Assembly (NCBI RefSeq): GCF_000773975.1
Contig: NZ_JRUQ01000045.1
Coordinates: 62,001-126,000 of the forward strand
Source: Erwinia typographi
GTDB taxonomy: Bacteria > Pseudomonadota > Gammaproteobacteria > Enterobacterales > Enterobacteriaceae
Direction: 5' to 3'
Length of the DNA: 64,000 nt
Part shown: positions 45,600 to 53,409 of the stretch, in pieces
How the letters are laid out: every line of letters begins with the position of its first letter
Numbering within the stretch: the first letter of the stretch is position 1
Translations under genes and position numbers: made by a program
Notes under the pieces: model-generated
What the model was told of the DNA's origin: nothing
Seen by the model: only the letters and a program-made list of their open reading frames with translations
Database searches by the model: none

Positions 45600-46507
45600 T
45601 CAGGCGATAAAGACATCTTTTCCTGTAACAAAGGGGCAAGCCACTCAGTAAATAACCGTAGCGGGCGGGAAAGGTGTCGTCGGTGCGGGTACAAAATGCT
45701 GACGGGAAGCGGGCGCGGCAAAAACTCAGGCATCACCTCGCGCAGGATGCCCGTTGCCAGCAGTTCGCTCACGTCATATTCCGGGATCTGAATGATACCC
45801 ATACCCGCCGCGCAGGCCGCAATATAGGCTTCGGCGCTGTTTACGGTCAGCGGACTGTTAACCTCCGTGCTATATATCTCTCCGTCTCGATCCCACTCCC
45901 AGCGCTCTCTGCGCCCCGTGGTAGGCGAGGCGTAGCCCACGGCCGCGTGGCTATTCAGCTCTTCAGGTGATTGCGGTACGCCATAAGTGGAAATGTATCC
46001 CTCAGAAGCCACGTTGATGGACTTCAGGTAACCTATACGGCGGGCCACCATCCCTGAGTCATGCAGAATGCCGACGCGGACGGCGCAGTCGGTGCCTTCC
46101 TCTGCAAGATTAACGCTCCGGTCTGTGACGCCAAGCTCAATCTGAATGGCCGGATGGCGGGCAAAAAAATCTGGCAGGGCAGGAACAATAATGCGCCTGC
46201 CGACCCGTCCGGGGACGTCAACCCGGATTTTTCCCGTTACCTCTCCGCTGGTCTGCCTGAAAAGATTCTCCGTTTCCTCCACATCCTGAACCACCACCAG
46301 GCAGCGTGCATAAAAAGCACTCCCGTCAGAGGTGAGGGAAACTCGTCGCGTGGTGCGGTGAAAAAGACGGGCGCCCAGCCGGGACTCCAGCTCGCGAATG
46401 GCGGCGGAGACGGTGGAGGCCGGGCGGCTCATCGTTTCGGCAGCCCGGATAAAACTGCCATTTTCCGCCACGCGGAGGAATATCCGAAAAAGGTCAACGG
46501 TGTCCAT
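45596..46507 (-). CDS. LysR-family regulator divergent from an SDR gene
   Basis: A 303-residue LysR protein with HTH at about 5-60 (FLRVAENGSFIRAAETMSRPASTVSAAIRELE) and effector domain at about 90-295. It is divergent from the short-chain dehydrogenase gene at 46633 (125-bp gap), a classical regulator-target arrangement. It likely activates or represses that gene. The effector is unknown. Confidence 0.85.
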   Translation of the reverse strand: MDTVDLFRIFLRVAENGSFIRAAETMSRPASTVSAAIRELESRLGARLFHRTTRRVSLTSDGSAFYARCLVVVQDVEETENLFRQTSGEVTGKIRVDVPGRVGRRIIVPALPDFFARHPAIQIELGVTDRSVNLAEEGTDCAVRVGILHDSGMVARRIGYLKSINVASEGYISTYGVPQSPEELNSHAAVGYASPTTGRRERWEWDRDGEIYSTEVNSPLTVNSAEAYIAACAAGMGIIQIPEYDVSELLATGILREVMPEFLPRPLPVSILYPHRRHLSRPLRLFTEWLAPLLQEKMSLSPD

Positions 46508-46632
46508 AGATCCTGATTATGCGCTAATTCTGTATAGTTCATGCAAGATAACCCTCTTTATAGATTATTTACAGGTATTAAGCTGCTGATTACGGGATAC
46601 GCCCGGACAATTACCGCAACAGGAGCTGAATC

Positions 46633-47406
46633 ATGACTGACCATGCCATCAGAGGTAAAACCGTTCTTATCGCCGGCGGGGCGAAAAATCTTGGGGGATT
46701 AATTGCCCATGACTTCGCCCAGCAAGGCGCTCGCGCCGTTGCCATTCACTACAACAGCGACGCAACGCGCAAGGAAGCCGAAGCCACAGTTGCAGCGGTC
46801 AAAGCTGCAGGCGCTGAGGCGGCAGCGTTTCAGGCCGATCTGACTTCGGCTGCCGCAATGGAGAAACTTTTTGCCGATGTAGTGGCAACGGTGGGGCAGC
46901 CGGACATCGCCATCAACACCGTGGGTAAAGTGTTGAAGAAACCGATGGCAGAGATTACCGAGGCTGAGTTTGACGAAATGAGTGCCGTTAACGCCAAGAC
47001 CGCGTTTTTCTTCCTGAAAGAGGCCGGCAAGCACGTCAGTGATAACGGGAAAATCTGTACGCTGGTCACCTCGCTTTTGGGGGCCTACACGCCGTTTTAT
47101 GCCGCCTATGCAGGGATGAAGGCCCCGGTTGAACATTTCACGCGTGCCGCTTCAAAAGAGCTCGGCGCGCGAGGTATTTCCGTCACGGCTATTGGTCCTG
47201 GCCCCATGGATACGCCGTTTTTCTATCCGGCTGAAGGTGCCGATGCGGTGGCCTACCACAAAACGGCGGCGGCGCTCTCTCCCTTCAGTAAAACGGGGCT
47301 GACCGACATTGCGGACATTGTGCCCTGGGTCCGTTTCCTGGTCAGTGAGGGATGGTGGATGACCGGCCAGACCATTCTGGTCAACGGCGGCTATACAACG
47401 AAGTAA
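46633..47406 (+). CDS. Short-chain dehydrogenase/reductase
   Basis: A 257-residue classical SDR. The cofactor motif VLIAGGAKNLGGLIA (TGxxxGxG variant with Gly-Gly-Ala start) and the active-site Ser-Tyr-Lys (TSLLGAYTPFYAAYAGMKAPVEH, YxxxK near 157-161) are seen. Arrangement HYNSDA after the second strand suggests NADP(H). GPGPMDTPFF and the C-terminal TGQTILVNGGY are typical. Substrate unknown. The neighbouring LysR gene probably controls it. It ends at a terminator shared with betT. Confidence 0.86.
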   Translation: MTDHAIRGKTVLIAGGAKNLGGLIAHDFAQQGARAVAIHYNSDATRKEAEATVAAVKAAGAEAAAFQADLTSAAAMEKLFADVVATVGQPDIAINTVGKVLKKPMAEITEAEFDEMSAVNAKTAFFFLKEAGKHVSDNGKICTLVTSLLGAYTPFYAAYAGMKAPVEHFTRAASKELGARGISVTAIGPGPMDTPFFYPAEGADAVAYHKTAAALSPFSKTGLTDIADIVPWVRFLVSEGWWMTGQTILVNGGYTTK

Positions 47407-47420
47407 CCTTGCAAAGTGAC

Positions 47421-47442
47421 GGCCCCTGCCTTAACAGGGGCC
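47421..47442. terminator. Bidirectional terminator between SDR gene and betT
   Basis: GGCCCCTG-CCTTAA-CAGGGGCC forms an 8-bp stem followed by ATTGTTTT on the + strand. It sits in the 42-bp gap between convergent stops. Confidence 0.8.
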
Positions 47443-47448
47443 ATTGTT

Positions 47449-49491
47449 TTAAGAGACTTCAGGGAACGGCATCGTGTTGCCTGGGGCCTCACGATGAATA
47501 TGGATAAAGGTTAAATGACGCTCGTACTGGTCGAGGATGTCATTAATGATCTGCTCTTTGGTGTAGTCCATCAGATCGTTACCCTGTGTCCCTTCCAGCA
47601 GGAACGTTTCCAGGCGGAAATAATCCGACTTGCCGCTACGTGCGCGATAGGTGAAAGCCGGGACGGAATACCGCTGCGGCCAGATCTGATACAGGAAGCT
47701 TTGTTCTTCGCCCAGCGTTACCAGCATTTCCAGATGATTCAGACGCTCATCTTCCAGCGGCGGCAACTCGCTAACCTGAACCACAGCGCCGCGCCGCTCC
47801 AGCTCCAGCGCTACTTCCTGCATGGCTGGCAGACAAACGGTATCGATCATTTTTTTCGTGTGCGTACTGCCCGGATAGTGCATCACGCGGGAAATACGCT
47901 GCTTCCAGTTGAGGCGATCTTCGCGGGAAACCGGCACCGGCGGCGTGTTAACGACGCTACTTGCACGACGGTGATCTTCAACCCTCAGCGATTTATAGAG
48001 CCCGGCCATCACAAAGAACATCACGAAGCTGAAGGGCAGGCCCATAATGACCGTGGTTTTTTGCAGGGCGGTGACGCCGTTCACCATCAACATGCCCAGC
48101 GTCAGCAGGCCAATCGCCAGCGACCAGAAGATCCGCAGCCAGTTCGGCGCATCGTTGTTAATATCGCTCAGCCGCGAGGTAAAGTTACCCAGCACCAGCG
48201 AACCAGAATCCGCTGAGGTCACATAGAACAGCAGGCCAGTGATGGTCGCCACCGAGGCGCTGAAGGTAAAGGCCGGGTACTGCGCCAGCAGGCTGTAAAA
48301 ACCTCGTTCCGGGTGCGCAAGCGTTTCCTGCGCAAAGCCTGCATTGCCGTGGATAATCTCATTCAGGGCGCTGTTACCAAAAATCGACAGCCAGAGCAGG
48401 GTGAAGATGAACGGAATGGTCAGCGTTCCCACCACGAACTGGCGAAGAGTACGTCCACGCGAGATTCGTGCCAGGAACAGACCAACAAACGGCGACCAGG
48501 CAACCCACCAGGCCCAGAAGAACAGGGTCCAGTTGTTCATCCATTCCGTCGGACGATCGAAAGCAAAGCTGTTCAGCGTCATGCCCATAAAGCGGTTAAT
48601 GTAGTCGCCGACGTTCAGCACCAGCGCATTAAGCAGGAAGCTGGTGTCGCCGACAAACAGCACAAATAAAATCAGCCCCAAAGCCAGCAGAACGTTCAGC
48701 TCGGACAGAATACGAATACCTTTATTCACGCCAGAGGTGACGGAAATGGTCGCCATAATCACCGAAAGGGCAATCAGCGCAGCTTGAGCCGTCAGGCCCT
48801 CCGGCACGTCGAACAGCACGTTAAGCCCGTAATTAAGCTGAACCACGCCAATCCCCAGCGTGGTGGCGATACCAAAGATGGTGCCGATAACCGCCGCAAT
48901 ATCCACCGTATGGCCAATCGGGCCATTTATGCGTTTGCCAAAGATCGGATACAGAGCCGAACGGATGGTCAGCGGCAGGCCATAGCGATAACTGAAGTAG
49001 CCCAGCGCAATGCCCATCAGCGCATACATTGCCCAGCCCGTCAGGCCGTAGTGGAACAGCGTCCAGACCATTGCCTGACGTGCGGCTTCCAGAGTCTGCC
49101 CCTGGCCTTCCGGCGGCATCATATATTGCGTAACCGGCTCCGCAACCGAGAAGAACATCAGGTCAATCCCGATACCGGCCGCAAACAGCATCGCCGCCCA
49201 GCTCATCAGGCTAAATTCTGGCTTTGACTGCTCAGGCCCCAGCTTGATGGAGCCGAAACGGGAAGCGGCGATCAACACAACAAATACAATATATACCGTA
49301 GCCGCCAGCAGATAATACCAGCCGAAAGTCGTAGAAACCCACTCAAGGGCATTATTGATTAACTGATCGGATAGCTCGGTAAAAAAGAGAGTGACAAGCG
49401 AGAAGAGTAAAATCAGCGCCGCTGAGGTGTAGAAAACCACTGGATTGATGCGGTCTTTGTGTTGTTTGCTGGATATTTCAGTCGTCGGCAT
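47449..49491 (-). CDS. betT: High-affinity choline transporter BetT
   Basis: A 680-residue BCCT-family transporter (E. coli BetT 677 aa) that imports choline with protons. Twelve helices cover about 15-520. The BCCT Trp-rich region NNWTLFFWAWWVAWSPFVGLFLARISRGR is conserved, as is AAGIGIDLMFFSVAEPVTQYM. The long cytoplasmic C-terminal domain (about 520-680), which senses osmotic state in BetT, is intact. In E. coli betT is divergent from betIBA; here it stands alone 42 kb away but keeps a BetI-like operator. Confidence 0.96.
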   Translation of the reverse strand: MPTTEISSKQHKDRINPVVFYTSAALILLFSLVTLFFTELSDQLINNALEWVSTTFGWYYLLAATVYIVFVVLIAASRFGSIKLGPEQSKPEFSLMSWAAMLFAAGIGIDLMFFSVAEPVTQYMMPPEGQGQTLEAARQAMVWTLFHYGLTGWAMYALMGIALGYFSYRYGLPLTIRSALYPIFGKRINGPIGHTVDIAAVIGTIFGIATTLGIGVVQLNYGLNVLFDVPEGLTAQAALIALSVIMATISVTSGVNKGIRILSELNVLLALGLILFVLFVGDTSFLLNALVLNVGDYINRFMGMTLNSFAFDRPTEWMNNWTLFFWAWWVAWSPFVGLFLARISRGRTLRQFVVGTLTIPFIFTLLWLSIFGNSALNEIIHGNAGFAQETLAHPERGFYSLLAQYPAFTFSASVATITGLLFYVTSADSGSLVLGNFTSRLSDINNDAPNWLRIFWSLAIGLLTLGMLMVNGVTALQKTTVIMGLPFSFVMFFVMAGLYKSLRVEDHRRASSVVNTPPVPVSREDRLNWKQRISRVMHYPGSTHTKKMIDTVCLPAMQEVALELERRGAVVQVSELPPLEDERLNHLEMLVTLGEEQSFLYQIWPQRYSVPAFTYRARSGKSDYFRLETFLLEGTQGNDLMDYTKEQIINDILDQYERHLTFIHIHREAPGNTMPFPEVS

Positions 49492-49912
49492 ACCGTCTCC
49501 GAAAAATGATCAAGACTGACCCCGATCCTTGCAAAGCGTGCCTTAGCGCATACTGGGAAAACTCCGCCGCATATCCGCTAACTACACTGGGCAATAGTCA
49601 GGCCATAAGTTTATCGTTCTGATATCTGAGGATTAATTTGTCAAAATTTCATCTGTTAACCTGAAGTTGCGTCAAAACCAGCCATTATCATAGGTTTTAT
49701 TGATTGAGCATTCAATTAAAAATAATCTCGATGCCTGAGACTGTGTCGCTATTTCCACATTGAGTGTGGTTCTATTTGCGGGTGAAAGAAGCAGGGCGCT
49801 GAAATAATCGTGATAGCAGGAAGGGGAATATTTGTCTGAATCAGACGGTAAACCGCAGAGATATTTTGGTGATGGCAGGTGAAGGCTATTTGTAGCGGCA
49901 GGAATAGCGAGT
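49492..49912. other. Upstream region of betT
   Basis: This stretch carries the betT promoter and operator at 49687-49716 and an unusually long leader of about 180 nt before betT. Apart from that I see no gene; an open frame on the - strand here has no family resemblance. Confidence 0.55.
49687..49716 (-). promoter_or_regulatory. betT promoter with BetI-like operator
   Basis: On the - strand ATTGAATGCTCAAT (49703-49716) contains a -35 box TTGAAT, and TATGAT (49687-49692) is the -10 after exactly 17 bp. The palindrome has perfect ATTGA/TCAAT arms. It matches the betIBA operator and sits at the same place relative to the promoter. Confidence 0.72.
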
Positions 49913-49940
49913 AAAAAAACCGCCAGCGGGAAGCTGGCGG
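49913..49940 (-). terminator. Terminator of the DUF1471 genes
   Basis: CCGCCAGC-GGGAA-GCTGGCGG is an 8-bp stem. On the - strand it is followed by GTTTTTTT, making a strong intrinsic terminator 15 bp after the DUF1471 stop. Confidence 0.88.
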
Positions 49941-49954
49941 CAGGCGAAGCGTGA

Positions 49955-50212
49955 TTAATTATAGATGACGGCTGTGCCATGCAGGTTGTTCTGGCCAGAG
50001 GTCGAAGTGATGCGGAAAGATTTCGCGCCCGCCAGTTCGGCCTTCTCCGAGAGTTGGGACTCCAGAGAGGTCAGGTTAGTACTGCCTGTGGCGCTGATCA
50101 CGCCAATTTTCTGCTGATTGTCCGGCGCGCTGGTCACCAGTTCGGCAGCCATGCTGCCAAAGGAAAGTGTGCTTAACATGACGGCGGCTACGGCTAATTT
50201 GATGTTTTTCAT
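49955..50212 (-). CDS. DUF1471 (YhcN/BhsA-type) periplasmic protein, copy 2
   Basis: An 85-residue exported protein. Residues 1-22 form a Sec signal (ending SMAA-E). The mature part has the DUF1471 pattern KIGVISATGSTNLTSLESQLSEKAELAGAKSFRITSTSGQNNLHGTAVIY. Family members such as BhsA and McbA affect biofilm, envelope permeability and stress tolerance. It follows its paralogue by 54 bp in the same direction and is probably co-transcribed with it. Confidence 0.88.
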   Translation of the reverse strand: MKNIKLAVAAVMLSTLSFGSMAAELVTSAPDNQQKIGVISATGSTNLTSLESQLSEKAELAGAKSFRITSTSGQNNLHGTAVIYN

Positions 50213-50266
50213 GACGATACCCTTAATTTAAAATGTGTTATTTCAGCAACAGCTCATTCGGTTCAG

Positions 50267-50521
50267 TTACTGATAAATCTCTGCGGTAGCATGCATACGG
50301 TTATTACCTGTGGTTGAGGTAATACGGAATGATTTTGCACCGGCTGCATCAGCTTTTGCTGACAGCTGAGATTCCAGTGAAGACAGGTTGGTGCCTGTCG
50401 CGCTTATCACGCCTACCTGCTGCTGGTTAACGGGGTCCTGGCCCACGATATCCGCAGCAAAACCTGTAAAGGAAACGGAAGTCAGTGCGATGGCTGCAAG
50501 GGTCATTTTCAGGGTTTTCAT
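50267..50521 (-). CDS. DUF1471 (YhcN/BhsA-type) periplasmic protein, copy 1
   Basis: An 84-residue exported protein with a signal peptide (about 1-22, TGFAA-D) and a DUF1471 domain QVGVISATGTNLSSLESQLSAKADAAGAKSFRITSTTGNNRMHATAEIYQ. It is a clear tandem paralogue of the next gene. It is divergent from a TetR regulator, and operators matching one another flank both promoters. The arrangement resembles E. coli comR-bhsA, where a TetR protein represses a DUF1471 gene. Confidence 0.9.
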   Translation of the reverse strand: MKTLKMTLAAIALTSVSFTGFAADIVGQDPVNQQQVGVISATGTNLSSLESQLSAKADAAGAKSFRITSTTGNNRMHATAEIYQ

Positions 50522-50568
50522 ACTTTTTTCTCTCTCTCGATTCGGTTAAATGATTGTCTGCATCGTTA

Positions 50569-50590
50569 TTAGTTAACGATCGATAACTAA
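50569..50590. promoter_or_regulatory. TetR-type operator 1
   Basis: Core TTAACGATCGATAA, a near-perfect palindrome around CGATCG with TTAGTT/AACTAA outer arms. It lies directly downstream of the DUF1471 -10 box, where a bound repressor would block transcription. Confidence 0.65.
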
Positions 50591-50625
50591 ATGGTATTCC
50601 CTCGTCGCAAAGGCGTCAACATCAT

Positions 50626-50647
50626 TTTATTATCGATCGTTAATTTA
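50626..50647. promoter_or_regulatory. TetR-type operator 2
   Basis: Core TTATCGATCGTTAA, the same CGATCG centre as operator 1 with equivalent arms (consensus TTAWCGATCGWTAA). It lies just upstream of the DUF1471 -35 box. Confidence 0.6.
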
Positions 50648-50774
50648 ATTGGTAAGCTGCTGATAAAAAATGATTTAAAGTTTATAAAAAGTGTGTTGGC
50701 CGCGCGCCGATGATGGAAGAAACGATTAATAGCGAGGAAAGTGACGAAGGGACTCGACAGGGCGGGATAAACTT

Positions 50775-50796
50775 TTTTATAATGATCGGTAATTTA
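50775..50796. promoter_or_regulatory. TetR-type operator 3 over the tetR promoter
   Basis: ATAATGATCGGTAATTTA resembles operators 1 and 2 with one changed base in the centre. It covers the TATAAT -10 box of tetR, which suggests autorepression. Confidence 0.5.
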
Positions 50797-50825
50797 TTCA
50801 TCAGTAGTTAATCAAGAGAGGATTT

Positions 50826-51482
50826 ATGACTGATGGGGACGTATGCACACGCAAGGGGCGGGGACGGCCAAAAACCTTTGACCGGGAAGCGGCGCTAGAC
50901 AAAGCGCTTGAGCTATTCTGGCGCTACGGCTATGAAGCCACTTCACTCTCCGATCTGGTTGAGGCCACCGGCGCGAAGGCGCCCACGCTCTACGCGGAAT
51001 TTACTAATAAAGAAGGCCTGTTCCGCGCTGCGGTCGATCGCTACACCGAAAAATTTGCTGACCAGCGCCAGGCGGCGTTAGCCTGCCCGGAAAGCTGCGT
51101 TCAGAAAGGCGTGGAAGCTTATTTCCGTTCAACCGCCGCCTGCTTTACCGATGGTCAAAAACCGGCGGGCTGCTTCTTTATCTGTACCTCTACGGTACTT
51201 TCCGCGGACTCTACGGACGTTGCCAATATGCTGCGAGACCGGCATAGCAGTCAGGAAGGGCACCTTGAAGCGTTTCTGCTTGCCCGTCAGGCCGTGGGTG
51301 AACTGGATGCGAAAACCAACGTGGCCGCGCTGTCGGCTTACCTTGGCTGCCTGCTACAGGGCATGTCCGTGCGTGCGCGTGAAGGCGCCAGCCGGGCAGA
51401 ACTGGATAGCATTATTGATACGCTTATGTTGCAATGGCCGACATTAAGCCAGACAGGCTGTGAAAGCCTGCGTAAAGAATAA
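50826..51482 (+). CDS. Cys-rich TetR-family regulator
   Basis: A 218-residue TetR protein. The DNA-binding domain (about 12-70) reads GRPKTFDREAALDKALELFWRYGYEATSLSDLVEATGAKAPTLYAEFTNKEGLF. It has eight Cys residues (7, 87, 91, 106, 116, 120, 175, 212), many for this family; clustered Cys in the effector domain suggest thiol or metal sensing. It precedes msrA by 12 nt and is divergent from two DUF1471 genes. By analogy to ComR (copper, DUF1471 target) or NemR (Cys-based hypochlorite sensing) it may respond to oxidants or metals; this is inference. Confidence 0.85.
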   Translation: MTDGDVCTRKGRGRPKTFDREAALDKALELFWRYGYEATSLSDLVEATGAKAPTLYAEFTNKEGLFRAAVDRYTEKFADQRQAALACPESCVQKGVEAYFRSTAACFTDGQKPAGCFFICTSTVLSADSTDVANMLRDRHSSQEGHLEAFLLARQAVGELDAKTNVAALSAYLGCLLQGMSVRAREGASRAELDSIIDTLMLQWPTLSQTGCESLRKE

Positions 51483-51494
51483 AGAGGAGTCACC

Positions 51495-52028
51495 ATGACC
51501 ATTGAATATGCAACCATCGCCGGAGGCTGCTTCTGGTGCACCGAAGCCGTCTTCAAACAAATTGACGGGGTAGTTTCGGTTGAAAATGGCTACATCGGCG
51601 GCCATACCAGCAATCCAACCTATCGCGAAGTTTGCGCCGGGGACACCGGCCATGCGGAAGCCATCCGTCTGGGCTTCGACCCTGAGAAGATCGGCTATGG
51701 CGATCTGCTGGACATCAGCTTCGCCACGCACGATCCCACCCAGCTTAACCGCCAGGGAAACGACATCGGCACCCAGTATCGTTCGGCGATCTTCCCCGCC
51801 AACGAGGCGCAGGCTGAAGAAGCTAAAGCGGCAATTCTTCGTGCGCAGGAAGATCAGAGCAGCCCGATCGTGACCACTATTGAAGGCCCGGCTGAATGGT
51901 ATCCGGCTGAAGACTACCATCAGAACTATTGGGAAGGCGAAGGGCAGCAGAACCGTTACTGCCTCGCGGTGATCCCGCCTAAGCTGCAAAAACTGCGCAA
52001 GCGTTACGCGGATCGCACCAAATCGTAA
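51495..52028 (+). CDS. msrA: Peptide methionine (S)-S-oxide reductase MsrA
   Basis: A 177-residue enzyme that reduces methionine-S-sulfoxide in proteins or free Met with thioredoxin. The motif GGCFWCTEAVF has catalytic Cys12. GYIGGHTSNPTYREVCAGDTGHAEA and the DPTQLNRQGNDIGTQYRSAIF block are standard. It is shorter than E. coli MsrA (212 aa) and probably a second paralogue. AAGAGGAGT precedes ATG. It forms an operon with the Cys-rich TetR gene, which suggests induction by oxidants. Confidence 0.92.
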   Translation: MTIEYATIAGGCFWCTEAVFKQIDGVVSVENGYIGGHTSNPTYREVCAGDTGHAEAIRLGFDPEKIGYGDLLDISFATHDPTQLNRQGNDIGTQYRSAIFPANEAQAEEAKAAILRAQEDQSSPIVTTIEGPAEWYPAEDYHQNYWEGEGQQNRYCLAVIPPKLQKLRKRYADRTKS

Positions 52029-52034
52029 TAGCAG

Positions 52035-52059
52035 GAACGGGCGCAAGGCCCGTTCTTTT
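52035..52059 (+). terminator. Terminator of the tetR-msrA operon
   Basis: GAACGGGC-GCAAG-GCCCGTTC forms an 8-bp stem followed by TTTT, 6 nt after the msrA stop. Confidence 0.85.
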
Positions 52060-53311
52060 ACAGCCGTTTACTTCTGAGACGCATCCCCACCAGCAGCGCT
52101 ACCGCCAGCAGGATAAAGATAAACACGGTAATGCCGGGCCAGCCGAACTGGTGCCAGAACACCCCACCTGATGTCCCCGCCAGACTCGACCCCAGGTAAT
52201 AGCTGAACAAATAGAGCGAGCTGGCCTGACCTTTACCTCGCCTTGCGCGCGGGCCAATCCAGCCGCTGGCTACCGAATGTCCGGCGAAGAACCCGGCGGT
52301 GAACAGCATCATTCCCGGAAAAATCAGCCAGACCGAGCTGAACAGCGTGAGCAGAATACCGACCATCATTATGCCGATGGAAAACAGCAGCACCGCGGAA
52401 CGCCCATACCTGGCGGTCATGGTGCCAGCTTTAGGCGAACTCCAGGAACCGGTGAGATAAACTACCGAAAGCAGGCCAACTATCGCCTGGCTAAACCCGT
52501 AAGGCGGCGCCAGCAGGCGGTAGCCAATATAGTTATACAGCGTAACGAAGGCGCCCATCAGCAGAAAACCCTCGGCAAACAGCAGCGGCAACCCGCTATC
52601 TCGCCAGTGCAGGCGGAAGTTAATCAGCAGGCTTCGCGGTTTTAACGAGGCAGGGCGAAAATGGCGTGAAGGCGGCAGAATTTTCCAGAACATCAGCGCA
52701 GAAGCCAGCGCAAAACAGCCAATGACCGCAATGGCGATGCGCCATGAGCTGAAGTCGGTGATCACCCCACTTAACAGGCGGCCGCTCATGCCGCCGATTG
52801 AGTTGCCGCTGATATAAAGCCCCATCGAGAAGGCCACCACGCTGGGGTGCATCTCTTCACTGAGGTAGGTCATGCCCACCGCCGCTACGCCGCTCAGCGA
52901 GAGCCCGATTAGCGCACGCGCGATCAAAACGCCGTGCCAACTGGTCATGGTTGCCGAAAGCAGCGAGCAAACGGCGGCCAGCAGCAGCGCGGTGACCATC
53001 ACTGATTTGCGTCCGATGGCGTCCGATAGCGGGCCAGTCACCAGCAGCCCGAGCGCCAGCAGGCCGGTAGAGATTGACAGCGAAAGGCTGCTGTCCGCCG
53101 GCGAAACGCCAAATTCCTGCGAAAGCACCGGCAAAACAGGCTGCACGCAGTAGAGCAAGGCAAAGGTCGCCAGCCCGGCCGAAAACAGCGCCAGCGTTAC
53201 GCGCATGAACTGCGGCGTGCCGCGCTTGATGTACTCGTGGCTAACCGGGACCAAACCAGAGGGGCGATCTACGCTGTCATCCAGCGTTGGGGAGGGTGAG
53301 GAGCGATTCAC
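52058..53311 (-). CDS. ynfM: MFS transporter YnfM
   Basis: A 417-residue 12-helix major facilitator, the same length as E. coli YnfM, with strong identity (FIKRGTPQFMRVTLALFSAGLATFALLYCVQPVLPVLSQEFG; GPLSDAIGRKSVMVTALLLA). In E. coli it is an arabinose-efflux-type transporter of uncertain substrate. It is divergent from ynfL, the LysR gene that probably regulates it. Confidence 0.93.
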   Translation of the reverse strand: MNRSSPSPTLDDSVDRPSGLVPVSHEYIKRGTPQFMRVTLALFSAGLATFALLYCVQPVLPVLSQEFGVSPADSSLSLSISTGLLALGLLVTGPLSDAIGRKSVMVTALLLAAVCSLLSATMTSWHGVLIARALIGLSLSGVAAVGMTYLSEEMHPSVVAFSMGLYISGNSIGGMSGRLLSGVITDFSSWRIAIAVIGCFALASALMFWKILPPSRHFRPASLKPRSLLINFRLHWRDSGLPLLFAEGFLLMGAFVTLYNYIGYRLLAPPYGFSQAIVGLLSVVYLTGSWSSPKAGTMTARYGRSAVLLFSIGIMMVGILLTLFSSVWLIFPGMMLFTAGFFAGHSVASGWIGPRARRGKGQASSLYLFSYYLGSSLAGTSGGVFWHQFGWPGITVFIFILLAVALLVGMRLRSKRL

Positions 53312-53386
53312 TGCAAAACCTTTAAAAGATGAAATTCATTAAGTTAACTGTAATCAGCGACTAATATGATGTCTAATATATTAATA

Positions 53387-53400
53387 ATCTCAAATGAGAT
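53387..53400. promoter_or_regulatory. Palindrome in ynfM-ynfL gap
   Basis: ATCTCA-AA-TGAGAT has perfect 6-bp arms and lies 9 bp before the ynfL start in the 98-bp divergent gap. It could be a YnfL-binding half of a longer site. Confidence 0.35.
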
Positions 53401-53409
53401 GTATGACAT

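Larger units (their letters stand above)
50522..50825. promoter_or_regulatory. Divergent DUF1471 / tetR control region
   Basis: This 304-bp gap holds two promoters and three similar palindromic sites. For the DUF1471 genes: -35 TTGACG (50614-50619) and -10 TACCAT (50591-50596) on the - strand, 17-bp spacer. For tetR: -35 TCGACA (50754-50759) and -10 TATAAT (50778-50783), 18-bp spacer. The operators are listed separately. Confidence 0.65.

Noticed and set aside
49672-49980. - strand open frame of 102 codons downstream of the DUF1471 genes
   Set aside because: It overlaps the DUF1471 gene end, its terminator and the betT promoter, and shows no family pattern.
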